64,000 nucleotides of DNA, from assembly GCA_013396655.1 (NCBI GenBank), contig WBMV01001237.1, positions 580,716 through 644,715 on the forward strand, written 5' to 3'. A model generated the notes under the pieces. It did no database searches and was not told where the DNA came from. It was given only the letters and a program-made list of their open reading frames with translations. The stretch comes from Campylorhamphus procurvoides. Taxonomy: Eukaryota > Chordata > Aves > Passeriformes > Dendrocolaptidae. Positions 22,521 to 34,717 of this stretch are shown here, piece by piece. Position numbers and translations under genes: made by a program. Position 1 is the first letter of the stretch. Each line of letters begins with the position of its first letter.

Positions 22521-25500
22521 CTAAATTTTCAAAAATGATGAGTTTGATTCTTATTTTCTTTTCCCCCTCAAGCTTTTTTTAATCAGTTTTAATATATTTG
22601 ACTGACAGAATAATATATGGTTTTAAGAAGGAAGTCAGCCTTTCTGCCTTTTTTATAATAAGAAAATTTTTCATCTGTAGAAACAGCAAATATTTTAATT
22701 CTTATCAAGAAAATTAATTGCAGTGAAGGGAAAAAAAAAAAGCCAGGTAACTAAAAGCCTGAGGTTCAACAAAATTAGTATTTTTAAAACACCCACAAAA
22801 AAATCATTAAAGCTGTGGATTCAATTGAAATGACATATTTAAACATATAGCCAGATGTAAGGTAGGAATAACAGAGCATTCCAGGGAACCAGAGACGTAC
22901 AAAGAGGTGGAATAACTTATTTATTCTAAAATCTTTGACAGTGAGAAAGGGCCACTCTTCTGCTTTCACCTGTGGACTAGAAGATTGCTTCACTTTGTAT
23001 GAAGGGATAAAGTTAAGGAGCTGAGGATGTGCAAATGCAACCTTCATAAAATTTTAATTTGATAAACACCTTAGTTTATCTTTCTATGGCAGAATGATAA
23101 GAAAAATTAACATAGTTCAGCAGAGTGCAGGTCAATGAATTCAGTCTTGCAATGGGAAAACGAAACAGAGTATGTTCACAAACTCTATGCTTTCCCGAGG
23201 CAAGTGGTAAGAATAATATTAATAAATTCTTTGGTCTGAGAATTTCATTAGAAAAAGAAGGTTACAGTTATCTGAAAAGTACATAAGTAAAGAAATAGCA
23301 TAAAGGCTTCTATATTAATAGCAAACGAACAGGAGGGCATCATGGCCAGCAGAATATGCAAGAGTAACTTGGATTTAAGGTGAAGAATTTCCAGAAAGCA
23401 GGTAATAATTGTATTAATATTGGAACAGTAAATTCCATTTCAGCAATGCATAAGTAACAATGAATATATATTTAATATTAACAGAAAAAATAGGCAAGCA
23501 AGTGAACAAATATAACAATGAAAGAAAGTATTAAAAACATTTTAGTCACACAGTGCAAATTGGCAGACATTGGGTCACAGAGAATAAGAAAGAGTCTATC
23601 CAGGGCCAATATGCCTGCAGAAATGTGGGAACTCGGGTCCTTGTGACTTTCCAAACAAAGAACCTGCACAATAATCCCAGCAGGAATACTTTCATGTCCT
23701 TCTATAGGAAGCCGTATTCATAAAAGCTTCTTTTCAATGAATACTTGGTACTGATCTCACTAAAAACTTGAAGCTTTTAAAATAAAAAAATGTATTGAAC
23801 TTGAAGTTTTTACAATTCAAAAATTCAGGGGTTTAATATGCATTTAAAATGTTGCTGCTGATATGGCAACAGTTTGGAAGTTCCACAGCACATAACCTTT
23901 ATCAGTGCACTCTCTCCATGTGGCACTTGCTGCTCACGATGCTGAGTCCATCCCTCTCGAACACCAGAGCTGTCCCTGCTCCAGACTCATGAGCATTAAT
24001 TCTGCTGCCCTTTGTAGTTCACGGTGTCACCCTGAAGCTCTGTGTGCATGAGGACACTCTGAGCTCGGGGAGGGGCTCAAACTGCTCTTAAGCTCCCAGG
24101 ACGTCTCTTCTAGGCTGGGTCTAAACGTGCCTTGGATCTACAGGCAGCAGAGGGGCTTTTGTCCTAGGTAGATTAATTTGTTCCCAATATACAGCAGTAA
24201 AATGTTCTATAGAAATTACTTTGGTCCTAAACATAGCAGTGGAAGTCTGTTAGGTCATGTTTATGTGAAAAGCAGGCAGCAGAGTTCCATAAAAATGAGA
24301 AGTTAAGGTTATTTAGTGTGTGTTATGTTTACTCTGTGGCAACATTACCAGAATGATAATTTTTTTTTGTTTGTTTAACTACTGAAAAAAAGCTGATGAC
24401 TGACACCTTAAAAACTTAGAGAAGGTTCATTCACTAGAAAATGGATTAATTTATATGATCTGGAAATAAAAGAAATTACTGCTCTAAAGACCTTATAATA
24501 ACATCCTATAAAACCCATAACTGCTAATTCACTATCATGCTTACGTATATTATTTCTTAAAGACTTAGAGTAATCCAATAAATTCAACCAGAGTGCAATT
24601 TATCAAGTGAAAATATTAAACACTAAAAATTGGTTGTAAATCAAATAATTTTTTTTTCTTGCCCTAAAATCCATTTAACAGATGCTTATTTAGACCATCT
24701 ATAGTCCAACCTGGTACAGACATCAGGTCTGTACTCAATCAAAAAGTACAAATATATTCAAGGGGAGTCTATTCAGTTACCAAAGTCTCATGACAAATAA
24801 ATAAACAAAGGAATGTAAATAATCTGTCTGGGAAAATCTGGAAACCACTGTCTGGATGTCCAATGGCAGAAACTGCAGCTATCAGTTATTTCCCCACAGT
24901 GAGACTTCAAAAATATTGACAAACACTGCTTGAATTCACATCCAGATAACCACTTCTAAGAAGTATTAGAATTGTTTGGTCAAAGAACATAAATGGTGTT
25001 ATACAATTTCCATGGGCAAAGAATAACAGGCAAAATCTCAGTTCTCTAGTGGAATCTCCATTCTGGAGGAGAAAGTATCCATTTGTTATTTCATTTTTAC
25101 CATAATCGACCTGATTTTTCACAAAGTTTATATAATTCAAATTTCATTTTCTAATTTTTTTCTTTTTCCTTATAGTAAAATGCTTCAACATTACTCCAAC
25201 AAATAAGCAGAAAGAAAAAGTAGGGGTAAACCATTTTTTTTGTTACCAGGAGTTTTCTGGAAGAGTCTGATTTCAGCAAACCACTCTGCAGTGTTTGAAC
25301 TGCATGTTCCCTCAGCAGGGCACCAGAAGACATCCTCATTCCTCCTGAAGGAATATATTAGCACTTGAACTATTTTCAAAATAACATCTTCAAAATGCCT
25401 TATGTCCAAGAGTTAACCTATTTTCTAGAGTATGTGTTGACATCTCTGGATCTAAATAGGAAAAAGGAGCCAAAACAGATAACTATTTTCTCATGTCCCC

Positions 25501-26289
25501 TGCCACCTGCCTTACTCCACAGGCAGATATTCTGATTATTCCTTTATTCCTTACACTCTTTCTGACCCACAAAGGCTTCACAGCTTATTAGTAGGTTCAG
25601 CGTGACTCAAGCAGCTACACTTTTACATGTGTCAAATGCCACAGACAGATGTGAAGACTTTTTTCTCTCACTAACACAAATTTTGACATAACTTTTAAAG
25701 CAAATTGAAGCTGTCACTACCTTTTTTACTACTTAGTCTACATAACCATACAAATTGAATCAAGCTTGTCTTTAAACCATTTATTAGAAGAAAGGCAGTT
25801 TGAGGTATTAGGAAGCAGAAGGGACCCTTTTAGCTGTGATGACATTGTAAGTGAATAAACAAAGGAGAAACTGTGATTTGGCTTTCCAGCTAGGATGTTT
25901 TAAAAGGATGTCGTTGTCATGGATGTGAAGCACTTTCTTATGCTTTATTTGTGTTCATGCTACTATAAACCTATGGTGTCTGGGTCTTCATTTTCCAACT
26001 GGCCTCTCTTTTGCCTATGTTTGTTTTAGGGGCTGGGGGAAGCAAGAAAGTTATGCTAAACTTTAAACTCCCTTTATTACACTAGAGATTACTTTTTCTT
26101 GCTTGATGATTCAGTTTTAAATGTGGCTTTCTAGCAAGGAGATTAATAGTAATTAATTGTGTTGGTGCAAGCAACAACTTAATTGAAGTCAAATAAACAA
26201 AACAAAAAGATGGGTCAGATCATTCCTTTCCAACTTACCAATCTATTCTTTCTGTTCAAGAAATAAAACAATTCCAAGCCACAACCTGC
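22521..26289. other. AT-rich noncoding DNA with one GC-richer patch
   Basis: No gene is visible. An A12 run lies near 22730. A moderately GC-rich patch at about 23900-24170 has no recognised repeat words. Open frames are under 90 codons and unremarkable. The segment 25860-26060 is mixed non-repetitive sequence that could be conserved, but I cannot support this. Confidence 0.5.
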
Positions 26290-26352
26290 ACAAAAAACCC
26301 AATCCAAATCCTCAAAAAAACCAAACCAAACCAAACCAAAAAAAACCCCCCT
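26290..26352 (+). repeat. A/C-rich simple repeat (CCAAA)n
   Basis: Four perfect CCAAA units at 26321-26340 sit within an A- and C-only flank ending in AAAAACCCCCC. This is simple sequence. Confidence 0.85.
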
Positions 26353-26840
26353 AATAATGAGAGAAAACATTACTAGAGGGCAATAGTGTATTCCTTGTCC
26401 ATTTGAATACCAGGCTTACTCTTTGCAAATACATGAAATTATTATGTGAAGTCTCACAAAACTGGATAACTTGCAAAAAAGAAATCCATTCAGTGAGACC
26501 TTTCTGTTCCATTTCAGTCAATTGGGTTTTGTCAAAAAAAATCAACATAAAATTAGAACTTTGATGCTGTAGAGATTTCAGAGCAACATCTGTTGACTTA
26601 CTAACTGCTTCTGTTTTGCAGCCAAACCTAACTGGGACCCACATTCCCTGGAGGAAGTTCTGGAGGACAATAGCAGAAGTTTAATTGATTTCCTTTGTCT
26701 TCCCCCTGTCCTGTCACACAAAAAAGGAGATCAAATAGTGCATTTTAATGAGAATTGGAGTATCTTTTGATATACATTTATAATTTATAGAAAATAAAAT
26801 AGTTCTGAGTAAAAATATACAGTGTTGCCTCATTGAAAAT

Positions 26841-26883
26841 AGTGACCAAATTCCACTGTCTGGTGGAATTCCACCTGGTCACT
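26841..26883. repeat. Inverted repeat containing a 14-bp perfect palindrome
   Basis: AGTGACCA-A-ATTCCAC on the left faces GTGGAATT-(CCACC)-TGGTCACT on the right. Within the right arm GGTGGAATTCCACC is itself a perfect palindrome (26862-26875). The two competing foldings share the GGAATTCC core. It may be the remnant of a short inverted-repeat transposon, though no target-site duplication is obvious. Confidence 0.75.
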
Positions 26884-26932
26884 TGACCTTTGTGCTTCAG
26901 AAGATCTTCCCTAGATTTTCTTGTACCATTTT

Positions 26933-27036
26933 AAAAACAAACAAACAAATAAACAAACAAAACATCTTCCCTCCAAAAAAACCCAACCAACCAAACCAAC
27001 CTGAAAAACAACCACAGCCAAACAAAAAAGAAAATC
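26933..27036 (+). repeat. A/C-rich low-complexity tract
   Basis: AAAC units (ACAAACAAATAAACAAAC) are followed by CCAA/ACC units (AACCCAACCAACCAAACC) and an A-rich end. T and G are nearly absent. Open frames through it on both strands, including a hydrophobic minus-strand one rich in Phe, Leu and Gly, are products of the simple sequence. Confidence 0.85.
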
Positions 27037-27332
27037 CCCTGAAGTCAGTATTTGGCACTTGCAGTTGTGTTATGTTGGGGAATTTCTGAGGATGATACAG
27101 GCATAAGATTAAAAAAAAAATGCAATTAATGACATGAAGGTGCACTAACATTTCAGCTGACATTTGCATACATGATTTATACTTTGCCCACCAGTCAGAT
27201 GATGGATCAGTCAAACTGTTTTAGCCTGAAGCACAAAAAACGTGAAAATGGTGTATGTCCTCTGGCTTAGAGCTTTCCCTGGGGTGATTTTGAAAGTGCT
27301 TTCTACATTTTAAACAAAAAGTAAAAAGAAGC

Positions 27333-27351
27333 NNNNNNNNNNNNNNNNNNN
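27333..27351. other. Assembly gap (19 N) beside a G8 run
   Basis: Nineteen undetermined bases end directly at eight consecutive G residues (27352-27359). The gap probably reflects a homopolymer or G-rich segment that could not be read through. The true length is unknown. Confidence 0.97.
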
Positions 27352-28396
27352 GGGGGGGGAATAACTCATATAAAGTCAGAACTTGAAAAAAACCCAGCAC
27401 CCAACCAACACAAAATTAAAGAAAAAGTTTTAATTCTTTTAAGTGTTGGGCAAACTTATTGAAAGAAACATGTTTTTTAAAAAGGCATCTGAACTCAGAA
27501 TCGAGGTAAGCAGCACTTTTATCTCTAACTATCAACACAAGTCGGTTATGGTAGGATTGTTTAAATGCCATGTTTTTCATCTTGTTTGACTATTTTTCAG
27601 GCTTTAAGGTATTGATTTGAAAATAGAAGAAAAAATAGCTTGCATTTGATAAGGAAATGTAGTGATTGAAGTCTGAGATCAACAAACCTCAGCTCGACCT
27701 GTTGAAATTACCAAAAAAAGGACTTGAAAAACCAAGAAAAAAAAAAGATGTAAGATAGAAAGATGGAAAAAGTCACATTAGCACAAAACTTTCTTTTATT
27801 CCCTCTGGAAATAAAGTTTTCTTAACTTACGTAGTGAAAAACAGAACCTTGCCAAGTAAAGGCATTACTTAGGTGAGAGGAGACAGTTTTTGTGCTGACG
27901 AGGGAACACTTGTCCTCCTCTTTGCTCAGCATCAAAGCATCCAGCACGGAATGGCACAAAGGGACAAAGGGGATTGTCCCCTGTAAAAGTGCCTACAGTG
28001 AAAAGCCAAAGGCAAAACCACCAACTCTTTTGACATGATGAGTCTTCTAAAAACACACATCCAATCTAAAACTCAAACTTATTAAATCAAGAGAGTAGAA
28101 AATATTCACATCTCTTTTTGGAAGGAATATTGTGGAGAGCTGTTCTGCACATTCCATTGACTATCAAAGTTTCATGGAGAAGATTTGATTGAACCAGAAA
28201 CTTTTTCCCATTTAGATCAAAGCTAAAAACAGTAAGGAAAAAAAAGAGAAATAAAAAGGTAAAAAGAAATAAAAAAGATTGATTCAATGGAGAATGCTAT
28301 AGAACTGCTAAAAACATGAAGTAAAAATCAATCCCTTTTTTCCACAAAATCTCCAAGAGTCTGGATCCATACAGCAACATATTATTAACACGTAAT

Positions 28397-28435
28397 TTTT
28401 GGTGTAAAGATGTGTTATGCTCTTTTGGTGTAAAG
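28397..28435 (+). repeat. Direct repeat of TTTTGGTGTAAAG
   Basis: The 13-base word occurs twice, starting at 28397 and 28423, a period of 26 bases. The intervening sequence is not otherwise duplicated. Confidence 0.8.
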
Positions 28436-28539
28436 GTCTCCTCTGACATCTACAACAGTAAAAAAGTGCATAGGGCAGAATTCTGCAGTTCTGTCAAAAA
28501 CATGCATTGAAGTTTGTGTCTTATGAGCAAACAGGGAAA

Positions 28540-28840
28540 AAGATCTTCATTACCAGATGAGTTCATTTAGATTCATTTTTATGTGATGTAACTTTAATTA
28601 AAATGAGTTTTCTTTAATGAATTTAAAGATCGACTATGCAAGAGTGGGATTGTTTGGGACTTTTATCAGATGCAGATTTAGCTGCTTCCTCATCTCTTTG
28701 GGGATTCTGAAATTTTAAACTAGCCTGAAATTTCTTTAGAAGTCTTTAAGTGTATTTTGGTAACATTATTAATAGAGTGTCTCTAATTACTGGGTGCTTT
28801 CAGTGTAATTATGGAAATGTTCCTGGTACACAGCATAAAT
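28540..28840. promoter_or_regulatory. Putative conserved noncoding element
   Basis: Homeobox-like words (TTTAATTAAAATGAG, CTCTAATTACTGGG, TTATTAATAG) lie in non-repetitive sequence with no sustained open frame in the first 250 bases. Words such as GACTTTTATCAGATGCAGAT suggest GATA-like or E-box-like sites. The call is based on texture only. Confidence 0.25.
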
Positions 28841-29119
28841 TTCTTCCAACACTTAACAAGTTTGTGCCCTGATGTCTCACACATCCTAATGCCCTCCACA
28901 AACACGCCCAGAAATGAACACCTGGATGTATTAGAGGGAGAAGGAAGATCAGTGATGAGGTTTAACTGCAATGCTTTTCCAGCTTCCAGTCCATGCCATG
29001 GCTGTGTTTGTTTGTGCAGAGGTCTCCATTAAACTCTCCTAACCCTGACAGGATCTGTTTTGGGAAGATGTGACAAAGGTTCATTTATGTTTAATGACAA
29101 GTAGAATCTAGCAATAGTA

Positions 29120-29300
29120 CAATGCTGTCCTAGTTCCTGTAGAGATTTGGAAATGCGTTTTTATCAATTATGAATTTGATACAAATATAAATACCTGGGT
29201 TTAGGGCGGCCTTTCCCTCTGGCTCTTATCTAAAGCTTTATCATTTCTTGTTCCCAGAGGCAAAATAACATACCTGTGAAGCTCAGCACGTTTCTGAAAA
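29120..29300. promoter_or_regulatory. Putative conserved noncoding element
   Basis: The segment holds TTTTTATCAATTATG, a CTCTTATCTAAAGC GATA-like site and GGGCGGCC, a rare CG-containing word here. No repeat signature or open frame is present. Inference only. Confidence 0.2.
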
Positions 29301-30629
29301 AACCACCATCAAATCCCCTAAAGAAGTTGTTTACTCACATCCTCAGCTTCAGGACTGAAAGAATTGTCAAACGTGTGATTGTTTATTCTGTTTTAGGAAG
29401 AGACGATTGAGTGGAAATGCACACCAGCCTTAATGAATAACTCAAATAAGATTTCTGTTGTAATCATCAGGGGATTTTTTACCTTTTCCATGCACAAAAG
29501 AAAAAAAAAACTGGAGGGGTTTTTTCCAGACTAGAAAGTGTAGAGAGGAGTAAATACATTTCTATCAAAGAAAGTCATATATCAGTCTCTATTACAGCCA
29601 TCAAAAAATTACTCTTGACTCTAATTTCTAGAAAAAGTAAGAAAGAGAAAGAAATTTAAAAAAGCAGCAAATATATTTACTTTCTGTTGCTTTGCATTTC
29701 TATAGATAGATATGTCACCAATGAAGATTTTTAAATTCACAGTAAGCAACTGGGTAGAAAACAATTATCACTGGAATATCAGCTGTTCACTTGGATTGTG
29801 CAGATCCTGTTATGTCAAATTGAGCAATTTTGCACATGCACTCATAATAATTCACATTTGAGCAATCATGCAAGGCATTTACTACTGAGTCATATACTAA
29901 ATGCAAGACAATGGCAAAATGATTTTATGGGGTGTTTTAAGGAAGAATCTGACTTCTCAGTTGTCTGACTGAAGTATTGCTCTCAAGATTACCTGAGATC
30001 TAAGCAAATATGACAAAAGAAGTTCTGCAATCAGTTCTCTCCAGCAGTATTTACCCAATTTTAAGGCTCAGTTTTCTTATATATTTGGCTGAGAGACTTT
30101 AATGGAATAGTCACATACTTAGAAATGACTGCATTATCCTGACTTCATAAGTCATCACCCATCAAACAAGCTGCTTTAATAAATTTATATAGATACTGAA
30201 AAATCAAAATCCATTGATTTGAACCATCTCCATGGTGACTTAAACTAAGCATTTTATTAGGCAACCATAGGCAATGTGGTCTGTTACAGTTTCTGTGCAT
30301 AATCCCTCATAAAAATAGAGGAATACAGTAGCTTTACATTGTGTTCTGATCTACCTGTTAGGATGAAAACATGCTGAAATAGTAACATAGAGTTAGGGGG
30401 GTTAATATAAAAGCTGCAAGTGTTGCAAAATATATAGCTAGAGAAATCATACAAAAAGGAATGACTGGGGACTGAGCCTGTCTCATACCAACCCTTATCT
30501 TGATATAATTGTGAAACAAAGCCTTCAGCTGGTACCTCAGAACTTTTGCCACATCCTAAAGTTGTAAGGAGGTTTTGTTCTCAGTTCTCATTAGGAGAAG
30601 GTGGTGGATAAATCAGAGTGTTATAACTA

Positions 30630-30880
30630 ACCATCCTTAGGCTGGGTCTGTGCTATGGGGCAGAGCTGCTCCCTGGGCTCAGCAGAGCCTCAGTCCCTCA
30701 CTGCTCTCTGAACCCACGAGAGCTCTGGGTCAGGAGGAGACTCGTGTCCACCATTCCCACCATTCTGGCTGGCAGCAGGAGGGAAGGGAAGTGCTCCAGC
30801 TCCTCCCCAGGTGGGGATGGCCAAAGAACTGGGAATTGTCCATATTCACTGCAAGTGAACGTTGAGAGAATAAATCCCCT
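30630..30880. other. GC-elevated segment, unidentified
   Basis: This patch is clearly GC-richer than its flanks, with short open frames on both strands that I do not recognise. A GAGAATAAATCCCC word near 30868 contains AATAAA, which could be a polyadenylation signal of an LTR or of an unknown transcript. No diagnostic LTR ends are visible. Confidence 0.3.
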
Positions 30881-32554
30881 TGAGCCAGGAGAGAATGGCA
30901 ATACAGCTCTGAATTTCAAAAATAGAACAAATAATTATACATTGTACTCTAGAAAATTAATTGTTGTAATAGCAAAAAAAAAAAAAGTATTTTGAACATT
31001 TTTGTCAGCTCTGCTTGGCAGTTTTATTGGTTTAAACTCTGATTTGCAGAGCAGGACGGACTCCCCTCTGGTCTGAAGACAATCAGATACTTTACAAAAT
31101 CATTTTAGCCCAATCCCCAAATCTATTGTTATGATCCACGGAAACAAGAATATCTCCTTATCTCTGGAGGAGTTTAATTAGTAGGAAATGTTACATTTAA
31201 AAAAGATAATATATAATTAATAACTCCAGCAAAGGTGGACAAAGAAGAAAGAAAGACCAGTCTTTGTACATCCTTAAAAGCATTTAATGTGCTATTCATC
31301 TAAAATTAATGATCAAACTGTGTAATAATAAGCAGGAGAAAAGCTCAAAAGATGTCATTGACTGTATTTTTGTTCTCTCACTTTCACAATGAAAGATTGT
31401 TTCACTGGCTGTCTTTGGCTTCTTGCTGTCTGAATTATTTTTTGTAATTAAGAGCTACACTGTCATGTTTAAGAAATATGTTTGTCAAGGATTCTTTTCT
31501 TGTCATTTTCAAGTATGCTGACAAAGAACAAATTATTAATATATAAAAGATTTATATATTTGAGATTTGGGAAAGTATTTAGAGGGAGAAAGAATGAAAG
31601 AGATATTGTTTTTCCTTTAACAAACATTCCAAAAGTTCAGATTCTAGATTAGGAAAGATTCTGTAGAACTACAAGATGTATTTTGGACCACCAATAAATG
31701 ACAGAGATGCATTCACAGTGAGGACAAGAAAACAAGCACTGTATTGATTTCTCAGCTTTACTGTGTAACAGACCTTGAATAAAATTGTGGGAATATTTCA
31801 GCAACAATTCTCTTAATTTTGGAAGCAATTTGCTAGTGGAATAAATATGCAAGCAGAGTTTATTCACACTGTTTTGAACAAAGACCCTGAAGGTGTTTGT
31901 TCTTTGTATGGATTGACTGAATATAACCCAGAAAACATAAATCAAACAGAAAAATTATGGGTAAGGCTGGTACTCAAAGTGGCACACAGGTTGTGCAGGC
32001 TTGAAAAGAGCAAGTCTCCTTATCTCATTTGTGATCCAAGCATGACAGAAGCTATGGCTAAATATAAGATACAGATCATATGGAAAAGAAACCAAGTTCT
32101 ATCTATATATATTTCTTACAACTGAGTGATTTATGGAATTCCCCAAGTGGCTAATGATTTGGATTTCTTTTTTATGATGAAACTCCTATGGACAGTTCTG
32201 TGTTGGGTGCAGGGGACATGTCATCTTAGGAGGAGGATTCAGACCCCTAAGGATGCTCCATACAGGTAGCCGAAGACTTTATTTTTAAAGATCCACTCAT
32301 TGGTAAGAGGCAGATGGGATGTTTTGATCCAGATTTCAGTTTGCTGTGATAGGTGTATCATGCAATTAGTTTGGTTCTGGTTCTTTATGGATGCAAAGCT
32401 GAAGGGAAACTGATGAAAAAAAAATCGTGATTTGATAAGTTTTTTTTAAAAAATGAATACTTTATTGCCAATTCTGATTAAGTCTGACTATTGTAATTTC
32501 AGGATGAAGACTAAAGATTTAAGAGAGGCATAAACATACATCTCTCACAACTCC

Positions 32555-32639
32555 AATAAAAAAAAACAACCAACCGAACAAACAAATGAACAACAACAGC
32601 AACAAAAATCAAACAAAAGCAAACAAACAAACCAATTAA
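32555..32639 (+). repeat. A/C-rich low-complexity tract
   Basis: Repeated AAC, CAAC and AAAC units (CAACCAACCGAACAAAC, AACAACAACAGC, GCAAACAAACAAACC) occur with almost no T. It has the same flavour as the tracts at 26290 and 26933. Confidence 0.85.
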
Positions 32640-34671
32640 ATATGAACATTTTCTTTCTGAAAGATTACTTTTAGAACTTGGTTTCCTGAAAGAAATGGAA
32701 TCACTGCTATTCCAAAAGCCTCAAGTACAAATATTTGGTGAGGCAAGGAGGAAATACTACGATATATATGTATAAAGGATTTCAATAATAATAACAAAAA
32801 GTGTATACAGATAAAAATATATAATATTTATATAGTATATAAAACCAGAACTATGGGGACAAATCAGGAAACTGGAGGAGGAGAACACAAGAGAGCACAG
32901 GCACAGGTCAGTAATAGACTGTCCAAAATCAGGTTTAGCAAACATGAATTTCCCTTTCCCCAGTCCTTATTCAGTATTTATTCTTTATTTTAGTTTTATT
33001 TGCTACACCTTCAGCAGCACAGCACCACACCCAAGACAGAGGAATCTACTTTGGTCAATCCTGGATATCACAAAGGTATTTAAACTGCCAGTTCCAAACC
33101 CACATAAGCTTCATTTGAGCCATGATTTACTCTGCCTGACATTCTTATGTGGATATACTGTGGATGCAGTCCATAAATGCCATCCCAAATTTCAGTTTTT
33201 GGGGGTCTGACTTCAGCTCTGTTCATAAATGGCTCTGGCGTTCAATTTACTCTATTTATGTAAGATTTGGAGCAGAACAGGGAGACACTTTCATTTTTCA
33301 GGAAATACCATCAAAGTTTCCTAGACTTTAAACAAAAGATGAAAGATAATAACTAGAGTTGCAAATTCCTTCTTGATACATCCCTCAAGAGAGTTTACTT
33401 TACTTTGTCACCAAGTTAAAGGAGTTCAAAACCTTAATATAGTAGTTGAAAAACCAGAATTATAAAAAGGGATATAGAATTCCAGTTCAGTAACAAAATG
33501 CACGAAAACTGAAGCCAAAAAAGTTTAGTTAAAATCTTTTTGTTGGCTTTTGTTTCTGCAGTTTTTCATCCTTCTCACCTCTCTACAGCATTAGGATTTA
33601 TTCAGCAGTTAATATTGATTTGAAATCTTCCTCAAAGGTGTAACAAACTTTAATTGATTATTTAAAAGCAGATTCAGGTACTGGGAAGAAGGGTGTTATA
33701 GAAGACAAAAGAACTTGAGAGATCCAACTTCTTTACGGTTTCATCAAACCATTCAGGAAATGCACAAGGCTGGTACTTTCTTTAATTAACTCCACGGAGT
33801 TAGAGAAGTGGAGATTTTCAACACCCTTTACTTGATACTAACAGATTGTACTCACTTTTTAAGACTAGGAACCTAAGTAAAACTCTTTCCCCAAACCAAA
33901 AACTCCTAAAAACTGGAAATAAGTTCCTGTTGTTAATGAGACCTGCACTTTTTCCCTTTATGCACCTCCTCTGAACTGAAAGCTTTAGCAAAACTACTAT
34001 GATTGAAATGAGACAGCCTTAGAGTATAACTGTGCCCAGTTTGGCTCTCCCATTACCACCGTACTCCTCTAAGACTCTCTGCAAGATCTCAGCTGAATCT
34101 CTCCTCCCCGACTCTTAATTTAGAATTACTTCTTTTCCACCCTGAAATCCATATGATGTGAGCCACAGAAAGGTTACAGAATGTTTCTCTACACACACAA
34201 GAATTTATGAGAACAGAATATTTACTGCTCTCTTTTTTGATGGATTTGTGAGCACTGCGCTCAGCAGGAATTCCATTGTTAGGCACAGGGTTGTAAAAAA
34301 CACCTTGACAGTTCTCTAATTATAGGACAACTTTCAAAATACATTGGTAAAAACAGTCCCATTGGGAACACTGTTCTGATGGAGGATTGGCCATAAAATA
34401 CAATTTAATTATTTTTTTCCACAATCTTCCTCAACCTGACTTTAAGAATCTGCCTGATACTCATTCTACTCCAGGCTTTTTACTCAGTTTATAGAGAAAA
34501 AAATTAAAGACTGAAGATCTGACATTCACTTAAAAATCTACAATTAGAAGAAAGACAAAAATCACTTCTTGCTTTGCTCCATAGACTTTTGCAGCGTATT
34601 CCCTACATGGATAATGACATTAAAGCTTACCTACATCATCTAGCATTCCTTGTTACAAAATCCTTTGTATT

Positions 34672-34717
34672 AGTTGGTTTGGGTTTTGGGTTTATTTGTT
34701 TGCTTTGGTTTTTTCCC
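34672..34717 (-). repeat. G/T-rich low-complexity tract
   Basis: GGTTTGGGTTTTGGGTTT followed by ATTTGTTTGCTTTGGTTTTTT is the reverse-complement version of the A/C-rich simple sequence seen elsewhere in the window. Confidence 0.8.

Noticed and set aside
26897..27214. A 105-codon minus frame with a hydrophobic segment
   Set aside because: The hydrophobic part is the complement of the A/C-rich simple repeat, which forces Phe, Leu, Gly and Cys.
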